From positions 109,802,652 to 109,866,651 of the forward strand of contig NC_079491.1 of assembly GCF_020520425.1 (NCBI RefSeq): a stretch of 64,000 nt of DNA. Direction: 5' to 3'. Shown one piece after another: positions 36,101-47,166 of this stretch (its first letter is position 1; the number at the start of each line of letters is the position of its first letter). The notes beneath the pieces were generated by a model, which saw only the letters and a program-made list of their open reading frames with translations, had not been told where the DNA came from and searched no databases. Source of the stretch: Spinacia oleracea. Lineage: Eukaryota > Streptophyta > Magnoliopsida > Caryophyllales > Amaranthaceae. The position numbers were made by a program, and so were the translations under genes.

Positions 36101-37157
36101 CATGGTCTCCATCGGTAGCATCCTCAAAGTCCGTCATGATAGCCTTGTTAGCACAAAAGTGTCTTGATGCTCCCGTATCCAAGATCCACTCTACCTTGTT
36201 CTCCACCAAATTTGCTTCAACCACCACCGCGGCTATCACCTCATTCTTTTCAACAAGGTTGGCTTGGGAGGCACCATTGGAGTTGCTCTTGTGGCGGTGG
36301 TCACATTGATAGGCTTTGTGTCCTATCTTTCCACACACATAGCAAGCTCCTTTGGTCTTTTGAATCTTGTGGTTGTTAGTGAAGTTTCCTTTGGTTGAAT
36401 GATTTTTCTTCTTCCCTTTGAACCTGTTTTTAGCCATAGGAGCACTAGATTCAACCAAGTTAGCTTTAGAAGAATTCAAAGAAAGGGATTCAAACTTATC
36501 CTTGAGGCGGTTAGCCTCTTCGGTCCTCATATGACCAATGAGTTCTTGAAGGTTCATTTCCTTCTTCTTGTGCTTCAAAGAATTGCGGTAGTCATTCCAT
36601 GATGGTGGAAATTTCTCCAAGAGTACATTGGCTTGGAGAGTTTCACACATCTTCATACCTTCACCCAAGATGTCGGTGACGATGTTCTCGTAATCATGGA
36701 CTTGATCCATGATGGACTTGTCATCCGTCATCTTGAAATTGATCCACTTACCAACAACATACTTTTTCTTACCGGCATCATCGGCTCCATACTTCTTTTG
36801 CAAGGTGTCCCAAATGGACTTGCTTGACCGATTGGTGATGAGGAAGTCAAACAAGATTCCATTCACATGATGGAGAATGTGAGCCCGAACAAGTTTGTTG
36901 TCTTTCTCCTTCTTGGTCAATGCTTCGCCCACCTTCTTGACATCTTCCGCCGAAAGGGAGGGATCCAGTGCTACCGCCTTGCTTGCTTCAATTGCTTCAA
37001 TCACATCCTCATAGAGCACATAATCTATTTCAAGTTGCTCAAAAAAGATCAATAATTTTTGTGACCATCTCTTGTAGTTCTTGCCATCAAGAGGCTCCAA
37101 CTTAGAGAGGTCGGGAAGGGTCTTGTTCATCATAGAGTTAGCCATAACAATAGACAT
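33147..37157 (-). pseudogene. Nested Copia gag-pol with a single in-frame stop
   Basis: One frame runs the whole length, 1337 codons counting both stops. It is broken only by a TAG at 33702-33704 (codon 1152), between RT and RNase H. Gag covers about 1-270 and the zinc knuckle CYVCGKIGHKAYQC is 272-285. The protease motif is LDTGASRH at 326-333. The integrase core has D519, D583 and E619, and RT has YVDDM at 1021-1025. RNase H follows the stop. The gag ATG lies only 18 nt from the LTR, an unusually short leader. LTR similarity and the near-intact frame indicate recent activity. The stop would remove RNase H unless read through. The lineage within Copia is not assigned. Confidence 0.9.
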
Positions 37158-37175
37158 AATATCTCGTTTTCAAAT
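37158..37175 (-). promoter_or_regulatory. Nested Copia primer region, self-complementary rather than tRNA-like
   Basis: The 18 nt between the 5' LTR and the gag ATG read ATTTGAAAACGAGAT plus three bases on the minus strand. They do not resemble the usual iMet site TGGTATCAGAGC. Positions 37161-37173 are a perfect 13-nt complement of 37267-37279 inside the LTR. The matching LTR site is conserved in the 3' LTR at 31905-31917. Confidence 0.6.
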
Positions 37176-37875
37176 TGTTGTAGTTTAAGAGTTTTCAAGG
37201 CTAAAATGAAGAACAAGAAAGTAAGACTTACGAAACTTGTTGTGCCGTGGTAACCAAACCACTGCCTTGAAAACGAGATTCGGTGCAACCGGGGTGCACA
37301 ATTGTATTCTCCGATTCGTTCCCTAAGGTTTACACAACTCTCAACACACAATGGCACTCTTGGGTGTGAGATGGAGTTACCAGAACTTATGCCCAAAAGA
37401 GAAGAAGAAAAGGAGATGATAAGGGAATGATTTTCTGTAAACAAATCAAGAAATGAAGCATGTATTTATAGGATTAGTGGAGAATACAAAACAGCCCAAA
37501 GAAACCAAAGGACTCAAAAGAATCCAATGGTATTGAATCACCAATTAAATCAAGAGAAATAATGGACCAACTTAATCATCATAATCAGAATGATAATTGT
37601 CCATAAATCATACTTAAAAGGTTATCATAAAAGAGGAATCCAAAGAGAAGATCAAAAACGGACAACACTATGAGCCGATCTCGAAACCTGCCGGTTTCTC
37701 AAAACCGGCCGGTTTTCGGTGCACTTCAAAAAATGCCTTTTAAGTCCGTTTTTCAACTCACGCTCGAAACCTGCCGGTTTTGGAAAACCTGGCAGACAGG
37801 TTTTGGGAAAACCTGTCGGTTTTCCAAAACCTGGCAGGTAGGTTTTGAGCGCTTTTCTATCTTTAAATTCTAACA
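37176..37875 (-). mobile_element. Nested young Copia, 5' LTR (700 bp)
   Basis: It is paired with 31814-32546 and flanked by CCCTT. A TATA box on the minus strand (TATAAATA, 37463-37470) would place transcription start near 37435. About 260 nt of R-U5 would then precede the internal region. A 104-codon ORF from 37444 runs through this region into the gag start and is probably fortuitous. Confidence 0.95.
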
Positions 37876-37880
37876 CCCTT

Positions 37881-38755
37881 GTGTTCGTGCCTTTGGTTCG
37901 TACTACGGACCAACTTAATTAAAAAAAAAAAGATTTTTAATTTCACGAACTTTGCATTAATGTTATTTTTCATAAAAAGTTACGATTTTTATTTTCGAAA
38001 AACAACGGTTTTTACGATTTAATAAACTTAACAACAATCCAATTTCGTAAAATATTAAATTAAGGCTAACATTATTCAAATTTTGAGAACGAACGAATCA
38101 ACCAAAATTTGAACTTTTAAATAATAAAATCCAAAACTTTAAATCGTTCTTTAACATTTAAATTTCAGATTTTAATAATTAGGTTTAAGTGCGATTAAAA
38201 TTAACGAAACCATTCAAAATTTTAATCCAATATTTTTTTAAAATTTGCCACTGACCCATGAAATTATATTCCCTTTCCAAATCAACCGAATTATTAGTTC
38301 TAAATTATTTAAAAATCAATTAAGGATCTAAATTTTACGAATTTGGGGAAAGCAAAATTAGGGTTTATACTTATCGGAAAATTTTACCATAGATCAAGAA
38401 TATGCCCAGTGACATTGTGTCAAAATTTCAAGGAATTCCGAGTTGTTTAGGTAGAACTTTTAATTGAATTACTTTCGGACACTTTTAATTTTTATTAAAA
38501 ATTAGCAAAAACGCCCAAAAAACGACACTTTGAGGCCTGTTTTTGCATTTCCGTTCTCATGAGTTGATCTTAGAAAATCATTTTCAGTCAGATTAGGGTT
38601 TGAGAAGTCGAAAAATAGAATCCTTTTGAAATCAGACCTTATTCCGCAATTCTTCCAATAATCCATAATAAATCCGAAAATTCAACAAAAATTCCAAAAA
38701 ATTCGACAACAGCAAAAACAAATAAATCATGCTAAAAATTTCTTTGAATACATAA
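37881..38755 (-). other. Family-A leader, LTR-proximal part
   Basis: This is AT-rich untranslated leader between the primer-binding site and the nested insertion. No gene was seen. Joined with 30195-31808 the leader is about 2.5 kb, similar to that of the family-B element at 59636-62288. Confidence 0.65.
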
Positions 38756-38768
38756 GGCTCTGATACCA
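38756..38768 (-). promoter_or_regulatory. Family-A primer-binding site (tRNA-iMet)
   Basis: The minus strand reads TGGTATCAGAGCC one base inside the 5' LTR, the standard initiator-Met tRNA complement of plant Copia elements. Confidence 0.9.
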
Positions 38769-38769
38769 C

Positions 38770-39518
38770 TGTAGGGGAATACAGTTAAACATAATAACAT
38801 GTGCGGAAACAATCCCCAAAGCCAGGAAGCATGTATAAAGCACAGATTAAGCATACTTACGTTTGAAGCGTGTTTTCCTCAGTAATCTGTCAACAAACAC
38901 GAACTTAGAACTCCACTTGTCGTTCCTCTACTTGGTTTACCGACAAGATCAGATCCGTCTTGATAATCGTAGCTTGGACAAATGATCAAGAGTGTTTTCT
39001 TTTGGGAAGAACTCAGTTTGGAGGCACAGAGAGAATTAGGGTTATCTGAGTCTCTAGGGTTTGAGTGTTGATTGAATTGTGTTAGGAAAACTTGGGTGTG
39101 TAGGTTATTAGAATAACCTACTAACCGGCCAACCCAATAAGGCCATGACCGGCCAGCAAGCCTACGCGACACATACGACAAGCGAGCACGCAGCCAGCTG
39201 GGCCGTGGGCCGCGCGCTGCTGCTGCTGCGTTGTAGTCTTGGGCCACGCGCACACGCAGCCGCTCGGCTTTGGGCCAGCGCTGTTAAATGAATTTTTGAT
39301 TCATTTAATCCGGTGATCTGTTACGTACTATTGGTGTGACCTTGTAGGTTCAGTCAAGAGTAAGTTGTGAGCTTAATATTCATTAGAACTCACGGATCGG
39401 AAGCATTTCTCTAGTTAGCTGTTCCGATCACTTGATCTCACTGAATTAATTGTTCGAAATTAATCAGAACCTTGGTATTAGACTTAATGCACCTTCGGTG
39501 AAGGACATATTTCCTTCA
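38770..39518 (-). mobile_element. Family-A Copia 5' LTR (749 bp, internally deleted)
   Basis: Ends match the 3' LTR at 24383-25393, and the primer-binding site and CCTTT duplication identify it as the 5' LTR. It lacks about 260 bp, including the CGTAT/ATACG block; the junction is near 39285-39290 (CCAGCGCTGTTAAATG). The loss postdates or accompanied insertion, because both LTRs copy from one template. Confidence 0.9.
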
Positions 39519-39523
39519 CCTTT

Positions 39524-40240
39524 AGCCGCGTAGCCATCCAGTATCTTTCTCAGCATCCGACATCTCTGGGTGTCGTGCCCCTCCTCTTTGTGAAAAGCAC
39601 AGAACGGGGTCTTCTGTTTCGATGCAGTCGGCCGTTTGGGGGACCACTGTTCTATTCCCAGATTCTGTCCCTCAGCTAATAGAATATCTTCAAGAGTTGT
39701 GTTGTATATAAACAGGTTTCCCGTTGACGGCCTCTTTAGTTTCCTTCCTACTTCATTGCATCGGCCAATTTCTTTCCGTGTGAGGTTTGCGTGCCGCCTT
39801 CTGGGAGTTATGGTGGAAGGCGTACTTGTGAAGTAACGATCCTGAGGCTTGCAAGCTGGCCCTCGTGGTGGTAGGCTCGTCCGCCATCCCGGACGCTCTT
39901 CTCTTACATGTTGACTTTCTTCCTTCAGGAGTCGTCTTTCCCTGGGTGGGCCACGGCCATCTGCTACTGGCTCCACCACTTTGCCGCTTCCCTGCACTGG
40001 GTTGGCTTCGCTGAAGTATCTGGTGATTTCTTCTTGGAGGACGTGCTGAAATCCTTCTTGCCATTCATCCGTGATGTTATGATGGGGACCATTCAACAGG
40101 TGCCGCAGGGACCTCGCGGAAGCTGGACGGCAAGTTGTGGCGTCACAATGCTTGTTAGTCTTGCCTTTAACAGGGGGCTGCCCTTCGTTGATAGCAGATC
40201 GTGCTCCTTCCGCGCTCTCCTCAGATTGCTGTTCGTCCAT
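39524..40240 (-). pseudogene. Tat-type Gypsy gag, proximal part
   Basis: The frame starts at 40240 (MDEQQSEESAEGARSA), shortly inside the primer-binding site, and is interrupted by the family-A Copia at 39518. Near its end is FCAFHKEEGHDTQRCRML, a His/Cys motif common at the end of Tat/Retand-type gag. The central gag core expected between about residues 170 and 190 seems deleted, so the protein would be much shorter than usual. It continues at 24120-24377. Confidence 0.7.
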
Positions 40241-40252
40241 GATACTATACCT

Positions 40253-40270
40253 CCCCACAGACGGCGCCAA
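40253..40270 (-). promoter_or_regulatory. Tat-type Gypsy primer-binding site
   Basis: The minus strand reads TTGGCGCCGTCTGTGGGG next to the LTR. TGGCGCCGT is the usual start of primer sites in Tat/Athila-group Gypsy elements. Confidence 0.65.
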
Positions 40271-40271
40271 A

Positions 40272-40793
40272 TGTTGTGGGATCTTTTACTGTGATGACGT
40301 GTCACGCGTTCCTCGGAGGTATCAAGTATGAGCTCGCACAATCCTCTGGCAACCTGCAAAACAAGAATATTCCCGTAGGAATATTCCCTCCGATGCCTAA
40401 GTAAGTATAGGTTAGAGAGAGAAGTAATTTTAGAGATAAGGCAGAGCAAAAGTAGTTTAAGGTAGGTGGGAATGAATTGATTGATCCTCTTACCTTGGGA
40501 TCTGAGCTATTTATAAGGCTAGGGTTTCTTGGGAGTTGATCCCACAACCCTAGCTGCAAGATGTGTTGCCTACTTGGGATTTGAGAGACACGTGTCCAGG
40601 GGTAAAAATAGATGGGCCCTTTGCAATTTGGGCCTGGCCACAAAGAAAGTGGGCTTTTGGTAAAGACATCGTTCTTTTAAGTATGTAGGTTTGAGCCATC
40701 TTCCAGGCCTTGGACCCATGGGTCACCTGGAGGTGGGCTGTACTCACCCTTCAGCCCTTGGGCCTTATTGTGTAGATATCCAAGCCCACATCA
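40272..40793 (-). mobile_element. Tat-type Gypsy 5' LTR (522 bp)
   Basis: The minus strand begins TGATGTGGGCTTGG and ends CCACAACA, followed by the primer site. A TATA box (TTATAAATA, minus strand, near 40509-40517) is present. The partner 3' LTR is not in the window. Confidence 0.8.
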
Positions 40794-41740
40794 ATAAATA
40801 TTTCTAAAATACAAACTTTTTATAAAATTTTCTTTTACATAATTCAAAATATTAATGTTAACAAATATGCAATTACAAAGGTGCCAAAAGTACATAAAAC
40901 CGGAGGAAGTATGGTTTTTAATATTTATATGAATAGTGAACTTATTATAACTTTTGGGAGAATTTGTGGTTACTACCTAGGTTGTTAGATAGTTTGTCAA
41001 TTACTACCTAGGTTAGTTATTAAAAATTGTCAATTACTATCTACTTTACTAGCAATTGACGTCATTGCTACCTTAATTCAATTAGTCCACTAATAAAATC
41101 ATAATTAGCAATTAATTAAAATTTTAAACATTTTAATTATTAATAAAAATCAAAATCCAAAAGGTACTCAAAATTTAATCCTAAAAATTACATAAAATTA
41201 CCCTAAATTTAAAAAATCCAAAAGTTCAAAAGTAAATTAATTTTTTTTTATGGATCAATCATATTGGATCTTTAATTTCTTTTCCTTTTAAAAAAGTTTG
41301 GGTAATTTCAGGATAAAATATAAAAAATGAAAAATTCGTAAAAAAAAATCCCAACATTAAATCCGGAACATTTTTTATACGGTTTTTTCATGAAATGCCC
41401 CTGAGGTTTGCAATAATGCACCAAATACACCCGCGCGTTTCAAAATTCATAAAATACCCCTATTTACTCAAAACTGTTCACCAAATACCCCTATTATGAC
41501 TTTCCGTTAGTCCTCCGTTAAGTCATGTTTAAAATTCATAAAATGCACCTAAATATAAAGGTTTTGCATAGTATACACCTATTTGTAAAGTTCTTTGCAC
41601 CAAATACCCAAACTTCATAATTTGAATCCAACGGCTAGTTTTAATTCAATATAGCCGTTATGTTCATGCTGCATGCCTATAAGTAAGGCTGTTGTTCACT
41701 TGACTTGCTCCATGTTTAGCCCTCTATTTCCTAAATAGCC

Positions 41741-42145
41741 ATGAGTTCTAATTCAAAAACCGGATCCTCTTCCATCCCAAGTTTGTCATACCTAAGAGTT
41801 CCAAATAAAAACTGCAATTGTGGGAGAAGATTTGCAATTAGGAGCTCGGAAACGGCTAAAAATCCGCAAAAGCTTTACTACAAGTGTGATCCTTGTGATA
41901 ATTTCAAGTGGTGCAAAGGTTTTGTTGAGCAGACATTTGATGAAGCTCAAAGCAAGGGAAACAGAGCTGATGAAAACAGGGGAATGCAAGAAGAAAACAG
42001 GGGAATGCAAGAAGGAAGCAGGGGAATGCATGAAGAGTTGAAGCTATTGAAGAAGAAACTGAAACAACAGAAACAACAATTCAAGTTTGCAATAAAAATT
42101 GGTGTAATAATGTTTGCATTTCTAATTTGGATAGCAATGAAGTAG
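41741..42145 (+). CDS. GRF-type zinc-finger membrane protein carried by the MULE
   Basis: The protein has 134 residues. A GRF-like zinc finger spans about 23-61, with C25, C27, C49, C52 and C58 and the string DNFKWCKGF. Three near-repeats of ENRGMQE follow at about 78-98. Next is a Lys/Gln-rich coiled-coil stretch (about 96-114), and a hydrophobic C-terminal segment (115-133) could be a tail anchor. GRF fingers bind single-stranded nucleic acid in other proteins, so a role in transposition or localisation is possible but unproven. It is transcribed towards the transposase gene and starts about 360 bp inside the left terminal repeat, which would supply its promoter. Maize MuDR also has two convergent genes, but its second gene is not known to me to be GRF-type. 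Confidence 0.75.
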   Translation: MSSNSKTGSSSIPSLSYLRVPNKNCNCGRRFAIRSSETAKNPQKLYYKCDPCDNFKWCKGFVEQTFDEAQSKGNRADENRGMQEENRGMQEGSRGMHEELKLLKKKLKQQKQQFKFAIKIGVIMFAFLIWIAMK

Positions 42146-42369
42146 AGTTGTAACAAATTTCAAGCAATAACATCACTTGTTTAAGCATATGAGCTTTACA
42201 AAAACTGATTTCTAAGTGGACAAATGCCACTGAAACTGCACAAAAACATCTTGTCTAAGCAATTGTGTTCTTTCCAAAAAGTGATACTAATTGTAAATTG
42301 CCTAAGCTATTTTAACTTTGTGCACCTACAATTCACCAAAAACTGACTAACTTTTAACTTTGTGCATGG

Positions 42370-45300
42370 TTAAGTTGCTGTGTTTGCTCTTTTCCTCCCC
42401 CTTGAACCCCCTTGTGATGTACTTGCTCCTGCTGCTGCTGAAGTGCTTGGTCCAGTGCTTGGTCCTCCATTCTTACATGTCCTTGAGTTATGACCAAACT
42501 CCCTGCACTTTCCACATTTCACATTGCTGTTTCTCTTCCCCTTCCTGGGTTCATTTGGTCCTCTCTTTCTCTTCTTAGCAGGTCTGCCAGCTTGTCTTTT
42601 GATGACTGGAGGCTGAATGGTAGGGAGAGAAAAGTTAGGCCACTGTGTTGGGTCTGACATGGGGTGAATGTGGTCTGCATATGTAAGCTTGTATGCAGCA
42701 GACTTGAAGAATGGGGAGACAAAATCAATGGGGTTCAGCCTTTGGTCATAAATCACCCTGAGTGCATGCTTGCAGGGGATTCCAGAAATTTGCCACTTCC
42801 CACACCCACAGCTTCTAGTTGATAACCTGATGGGGAAGTTCACATGTGCATCTCTGACCTCAAATTCCCCCCCACCACAGGCTGTAGCATAGCAGAACCT
42901 AGACTCTCCTGTTCTTTCATCCACCTCTTTCTTGGCATACTCAGTCAACTGACCATCCTCCATATCAATTGCCATGTCAAATCTTGCCCCAACCCTCTCC
43001 ATACACCACTTTCTGATTGCTGTACAACAACACAACAACATACAACATTATACACAGAACATCACAAACATCACAAAATAAAGGAACAGAACATGAAGTG
43101 GTGAGCTATACCTTCCAACAATGAGAATACAGGCATGTCTCTGTATGGTTTTGTGCATGCATTGAATGACTCCACAAAGTTTGTTGTGTTGTGATCACAA
43201 CAAACAGCAGGGTCAAACATATGCCTGGACCACTGCTCCTGGCATGTGTCCAAGTATGCAGCAGCATTTGGATCATGAGCAGTGATCTTCTCTAATGCTT
43301 TACCATACACATACTCATTGTGTGCATTTGCAGCTATCCAAAACAGTTTGAAGAAAGCAGATCCACTAAATCCATTGTTTTTGCAATTCATGTACAAGTG
43401 TTGGCAGCAAACTCTCCTAGTAGCTCTAGGAAAAGTATCTCTCACTGCCAAGTCAACTCCCTACACAGGATATGTTCATTTTAGGCCAATCATATCTGTT
43501 GCAATATTATAAAATTGAAACAAAAAAGGAGCAAAATAAACATATACCTTCATCCTGTCACTGATGAAGGTCCAATCATCTTTGTTGCAACCCTCTTGCT
43601 CAAACATCTGCCTCAAGCATCTCATGAAATGTGTCCAACTATCACAGCTCTCAGTGTCCACTATCCCATAAGCCAGAACAAATATTTCATTGTTCCCATC
43701 AATGCCAACAGCTGTGAGTAGGATTCCCTTGTAAAACCCACTTAGATGAGCCCCATCTATTCCAATTATAGGCCTGCACCCCCTCAAAAACCCCTTGACT
43801 TGAGCAGCAAAGGAGAAGAAACAAGCTCTGAACTTGGGGTTCACATCCCCACTTGTAGCACCCCATGAAATCAGTGCATAACTTCCTGGGTTTGTCTGTT
43901 TAATCATCTCAGCATACCTAGGAAGCAACTCATAAGCCTCAGCCCAACCACCATGTATCTTCTCTACTGCCATACTCCTTACTTTGTACAACAATCTCTT
44001 TTTAACCCTCAATTGAAATGTCTCCTGTGCATACCTTCTCAATGTCTCAACAGGAATTTCAGTGTTGGCCTCAATTAGACTCATCATGTTCTTACATAGC
44101 CACTCAGAGGTCACCACAGGGTTCTCCTCCAATCTCCCACAAGTTTTGTGGCACCCACTGATCCCCTTAATAGCCCAACTGACACTGTCAAACATCTTAC
44201 TTGCATGTATCCTCCAGTCACAAGTTTCTATTGCACACACTGCAGTGTACCTCTTACTGTCAGCCCTCTCAACACTTAGTCCAAACCCCTCTTGTATGCA
44301 AAAACTCCTCAAAACATCTAGGAAAGTGGACTTGTCTGGAAAGATCAACCAAGGTTCTAATTTGATGGACCCATATGGTTGATGAGTCCATATCTTTCCA
44401 TTCTTGTAGGCCTTATCCATCTTACTAGAACCATCCAAACATTCCTCAAACAATAAGTCAGGCACATCATCTGTTATCACCTCAGCCTCCACATCAGAGT
44501 CAACCCAATCATCAAGTTTATCCTCCTCTAGTTCAGAGTCTGGTTCAGATTCCTCCCAATCTGAATCCTCACTCTCCTCTTCTGAACCTATATCCTCAAT
44601 ATCAGTGAACACCCTTGCACTCTTTGACCTCCCTGTACCCTTCCTACCTATGCCCTTCCCTTTGGATACCCAAGTTCCAGCTTTCTTGGCAGTCACTTTG
44701 TTCACCCTGAACCCTGTAGGTCTAGTTCTGGCCCCCTTCCTTTTAACAGCTTCAGACTGATTCTGTGTTGGTGTTGAATGGGGTGGCTGATCATTTTGGG
44801 TGTTCTGTGGTGGTGGGGAATGGGGTGGTTGATCATTTTGGGTGTTCTGTGGTGGTGGGGAATGGGGTGGTTGATCATTTTGGGTGTTCTGTGGTGGTGG
44901 GGAATGGGTGGGGTGTGTTTGTGGTGATGGGTTGGGTTGCTGTGGTGGTGGGATGGGCTGCTGTGTTGTTGGGGTGGGTTGCTGTGCTGGTGGGATTGAT
45001 TGTTCTGGAGTTGGGGTGGGTTGCTGTGGTGTTGAGGTGGGCTTTTTTGTTGTTGGGGTGGGTTTTTTTGCCTTTGGTGTGGCCTGTTTTTGAGTTGGGG
45101 TGGGTCTCCTCTTAGGGGTCAGTTTCTTGGCTTTAGGAACCTTAGGAGCTTTTGGAGTAGTTGGCTTGACTTTGGCCTTTTGTTTTGGTTTAGGAGAAGT
45201 AGGTTTTTTGGAGGGTGAAGATTCTTGTGTGGGTTGTGGTTGAGAGGCTCCTGGAAACACCTCATCAGCACCATCCTTGCTTATAATCCTCACATACTCA

Positions 45301-45797
45301 GTGCTTAAGTCCTCACAATCAACCACAGGCACCTCCACAGCTATTGTGTACTCCATTTGTTCTTGAAGTTCCCTTAAAATGTCCTCTCTCTCCTGTTTTT
45401 TCCTCATTTCCTCTTCCTCCTTTCTTTGAGCCCTAAGAAGTTCATCTTGTCTCTCTTTGAGCTTTCTCTCACTCTCCTTCCTATGATGCTCAATTGTGGC
45501 AACAGCATTTCTAAACACCACTCCTGGTTTGTCTGTACCCTCAACCCATATTTCAGCAGTGTCCTTACCCCAATTCCATCCCCACATTATCTTCATTGTC
45601 TTATCATCTACCAACTCAACTCTACCACAGGGAGACTCAATAAACAGGGCAAATGTACTAGGTAAAAACACATCCTGCCTAACAGATTCCTCAAAAATAT
45701 CCAAAAATAACCTCAAAAGACGATACTTTTCCATGTCTGTAACTCTCACATCAAAGCTATGTGATCCATGATGCAATAACAACCACATTGCAGTCAT
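42370..45797 (-). CDS. MULE transposase (MudrA-type), three exons
   Basis: Exons are 43548-45797, 43112-43460 and 42370-43019. The GT-AG introns keep the frame and give 1082 residues. The start at 45797 (MTAMWLLLHHGSHSFDVRV) is chosen because upstream codons lie beside a CTTTAG splice-like site. In order: an N-terminal ~100-residue domain, a charged coiled coil, a Pro/Thr-rich linker with three 14-residue repeats, acidic and basic patches, and a MuDR-type DNA-binding region (CDWRIHASK). The DDE core has D681 (IIGIDGAHLSG), D747 (FISDRMK) and E847 (NFVESFN). A SWIM finger (CGCGKWQISGIPCKH) and a zinc knuckle (CGKCREFGHNSRTC) follow. No break was found. The third-exon acceptor was chosen for frame and another site is possible. 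Confidence 0.85.
44765..44905. repeat. 42-bp tandem repeat inside the transposase linker
   Basis: Three near-identical 42-bp units encode HSPPPQNTQNDQPP on the minus strand, plus a partial fourth. They lie in a longer Pro/Thr/Gln-rich low-complexity linker between the N-terminal domain and the DNA-binding region. Confidence 0.85.
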
Positions 45798-46820
45798 CCT
45801 AAAGGGAAAATTTAAGGAAAAAAAACATGAATTTCGATTCAACCAACAACAATTCATCAATAAACAACCACAATCATGATCACAATGAAATTCAACAGGT
45901 CACAATCACAACTTACAACTAACCAAACAATTATTCACAACAAATCCAAGGAATAACTAACTTCTAACCAATCAATTAATCTCAACTGACAATTTCAAAA
46001 AATCACTGACAATTTCGCAAAACCCTAACCCTAATCAATTTCGCGAAAAAAATTGTACTTTACAAGCAAAATAAATCAGCGAAGAAGGGATTATTACCTT
46101 GAAGTAGATAATCCAACTAGGAAAAGGGCCCTTGTTCGTCCACTGCACCCGAAGCTCTAAATCGCCTCCAAGTTGCCCCCTTTTTGTCGCGAATTCACCA
46201 AACGAACACCCACGAACTCGCCAAAAGAGAACGCAACAAATTTCACTAAATTCTTGAAGATCTACCCAGAATTTTGTCAGTTACAGTAGAATTGATGAGG
46301 GTTGAAGAACAGGGGAAAGGAGAGAGAAAGAAGAGAAGTTGAGAAGTTTTTTTTTTTTTGGAATTTCAGTCACAATTGTTACCTAAATCGCGCCAAACAA
46401 CAATTAAGGGCAAATTGGTAAAACGTCACTAACGGCAAGCTAACGTCCGTTAAATCCAGGAGCATTTAATGAACAGTACGGAACTTTAGGGGTATTTTAT
46501 GAATTTTGAAACGCGCAGGTGTATTTGGTGCATTATTGCAAACCTCAGGGGCATTTCATGAAAAAACCGTTTTTTATAATGTCGAGAACCTTTTCTTTAA
46601 AAAACATTAAGTACTTTTGGTAACTTTGGAAATATTTTTGGAACTTTTTTTTTGGGATTTTAATATTTGTGAATTAATTAAAAAGATTATATTGAAATTA
46701 AAGATTAATTATGATATCATTAATGGATTAATTGATCGGAATATGGACCAAGGTATCAATGAATCGATCTCAGTTGTTCGAAAGGTGTGTAATAATTGAC
46801 AACTTTTAACAACTTATATA

Positions 46821-47166
46821 CTCCCTCCGAACCTAAATGTTATTCCCGTTTGTCATTTTACGCGGTTATTAGGGAAAAAGAAACATTTTAAGATTAACTA
46901 TTATTAATGTAGTTTTATGGGCAATTGTTGCTTTTTGATTCCATTTTCACAAGAAAACAAAATAGTTGAACCAATAGAATTTAAGGAATAAAAATGCCAA
47001 CTCATTAATTCATCCAAACTTAAACCAACCAATGAGACTACAAGGTTTTTTATTGATAAACCAATAGAATTACAAGGAAGAGATTAAAAAGGAAACAAAA
47101 GAAATGGGAAGATTATTTTGGGACACTAAAAAAGGAAACGAGAATAACATTTAGATTCGGAGGGAG
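46821..47166. mobile_element. Stowaway MITE (346 bp)
   Basis: Terminal inverted repeats begin CTCCCTCCGAACCTAAATG on the left and, inverted, CTCCCTCCGAATCTAAATG on the right. They are flanked by TA on both sides. The CTCCCTCCG start and TA target are diagnostic for Stowaway (Tc1/mariner) MITEs. Confidence 0.93.

Larger units (their letters stand above)
41380..46569. mobile_element. Complete Mutator-like element (MULE), 5190 bp
   Basis: The ~84-bp terminal inverted repeats begin CGGTTTTTTCATGAAATGCC at both ends with very few differences. A perfect 9-bp target duplication TTTTTTATA lies at 41371-41379 and 46570-46578. The element encodes a spliced transposase (minus) and a small GRF zinc-finger protein (plus) that converge and end 224 bp apart. 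Intact ends, duplication and frames make it a candidate autonomous element. Confidence 0.92.

Noticed and set aside
37130..37444. 104-codon ORF across the nested Copia LTR and gag start
   Set aside because: It overlaps the LTR-gag junction in another frame and its LTR part is repeated in the 3' LTR. It is probably fortuitous, though a short upstream ORF is possible.
44765..44905. Possible CRISPR-like spaced repeat
   Set aside because: The units are contiguous 42-bp in-frame coding repeats without spacers, in a plant genome.
44884..45115. Plus-strand Val/Gly-rich ORFs
   Set aside because: They are antisense translations of the proline-rich repeat in the MULE transposase.
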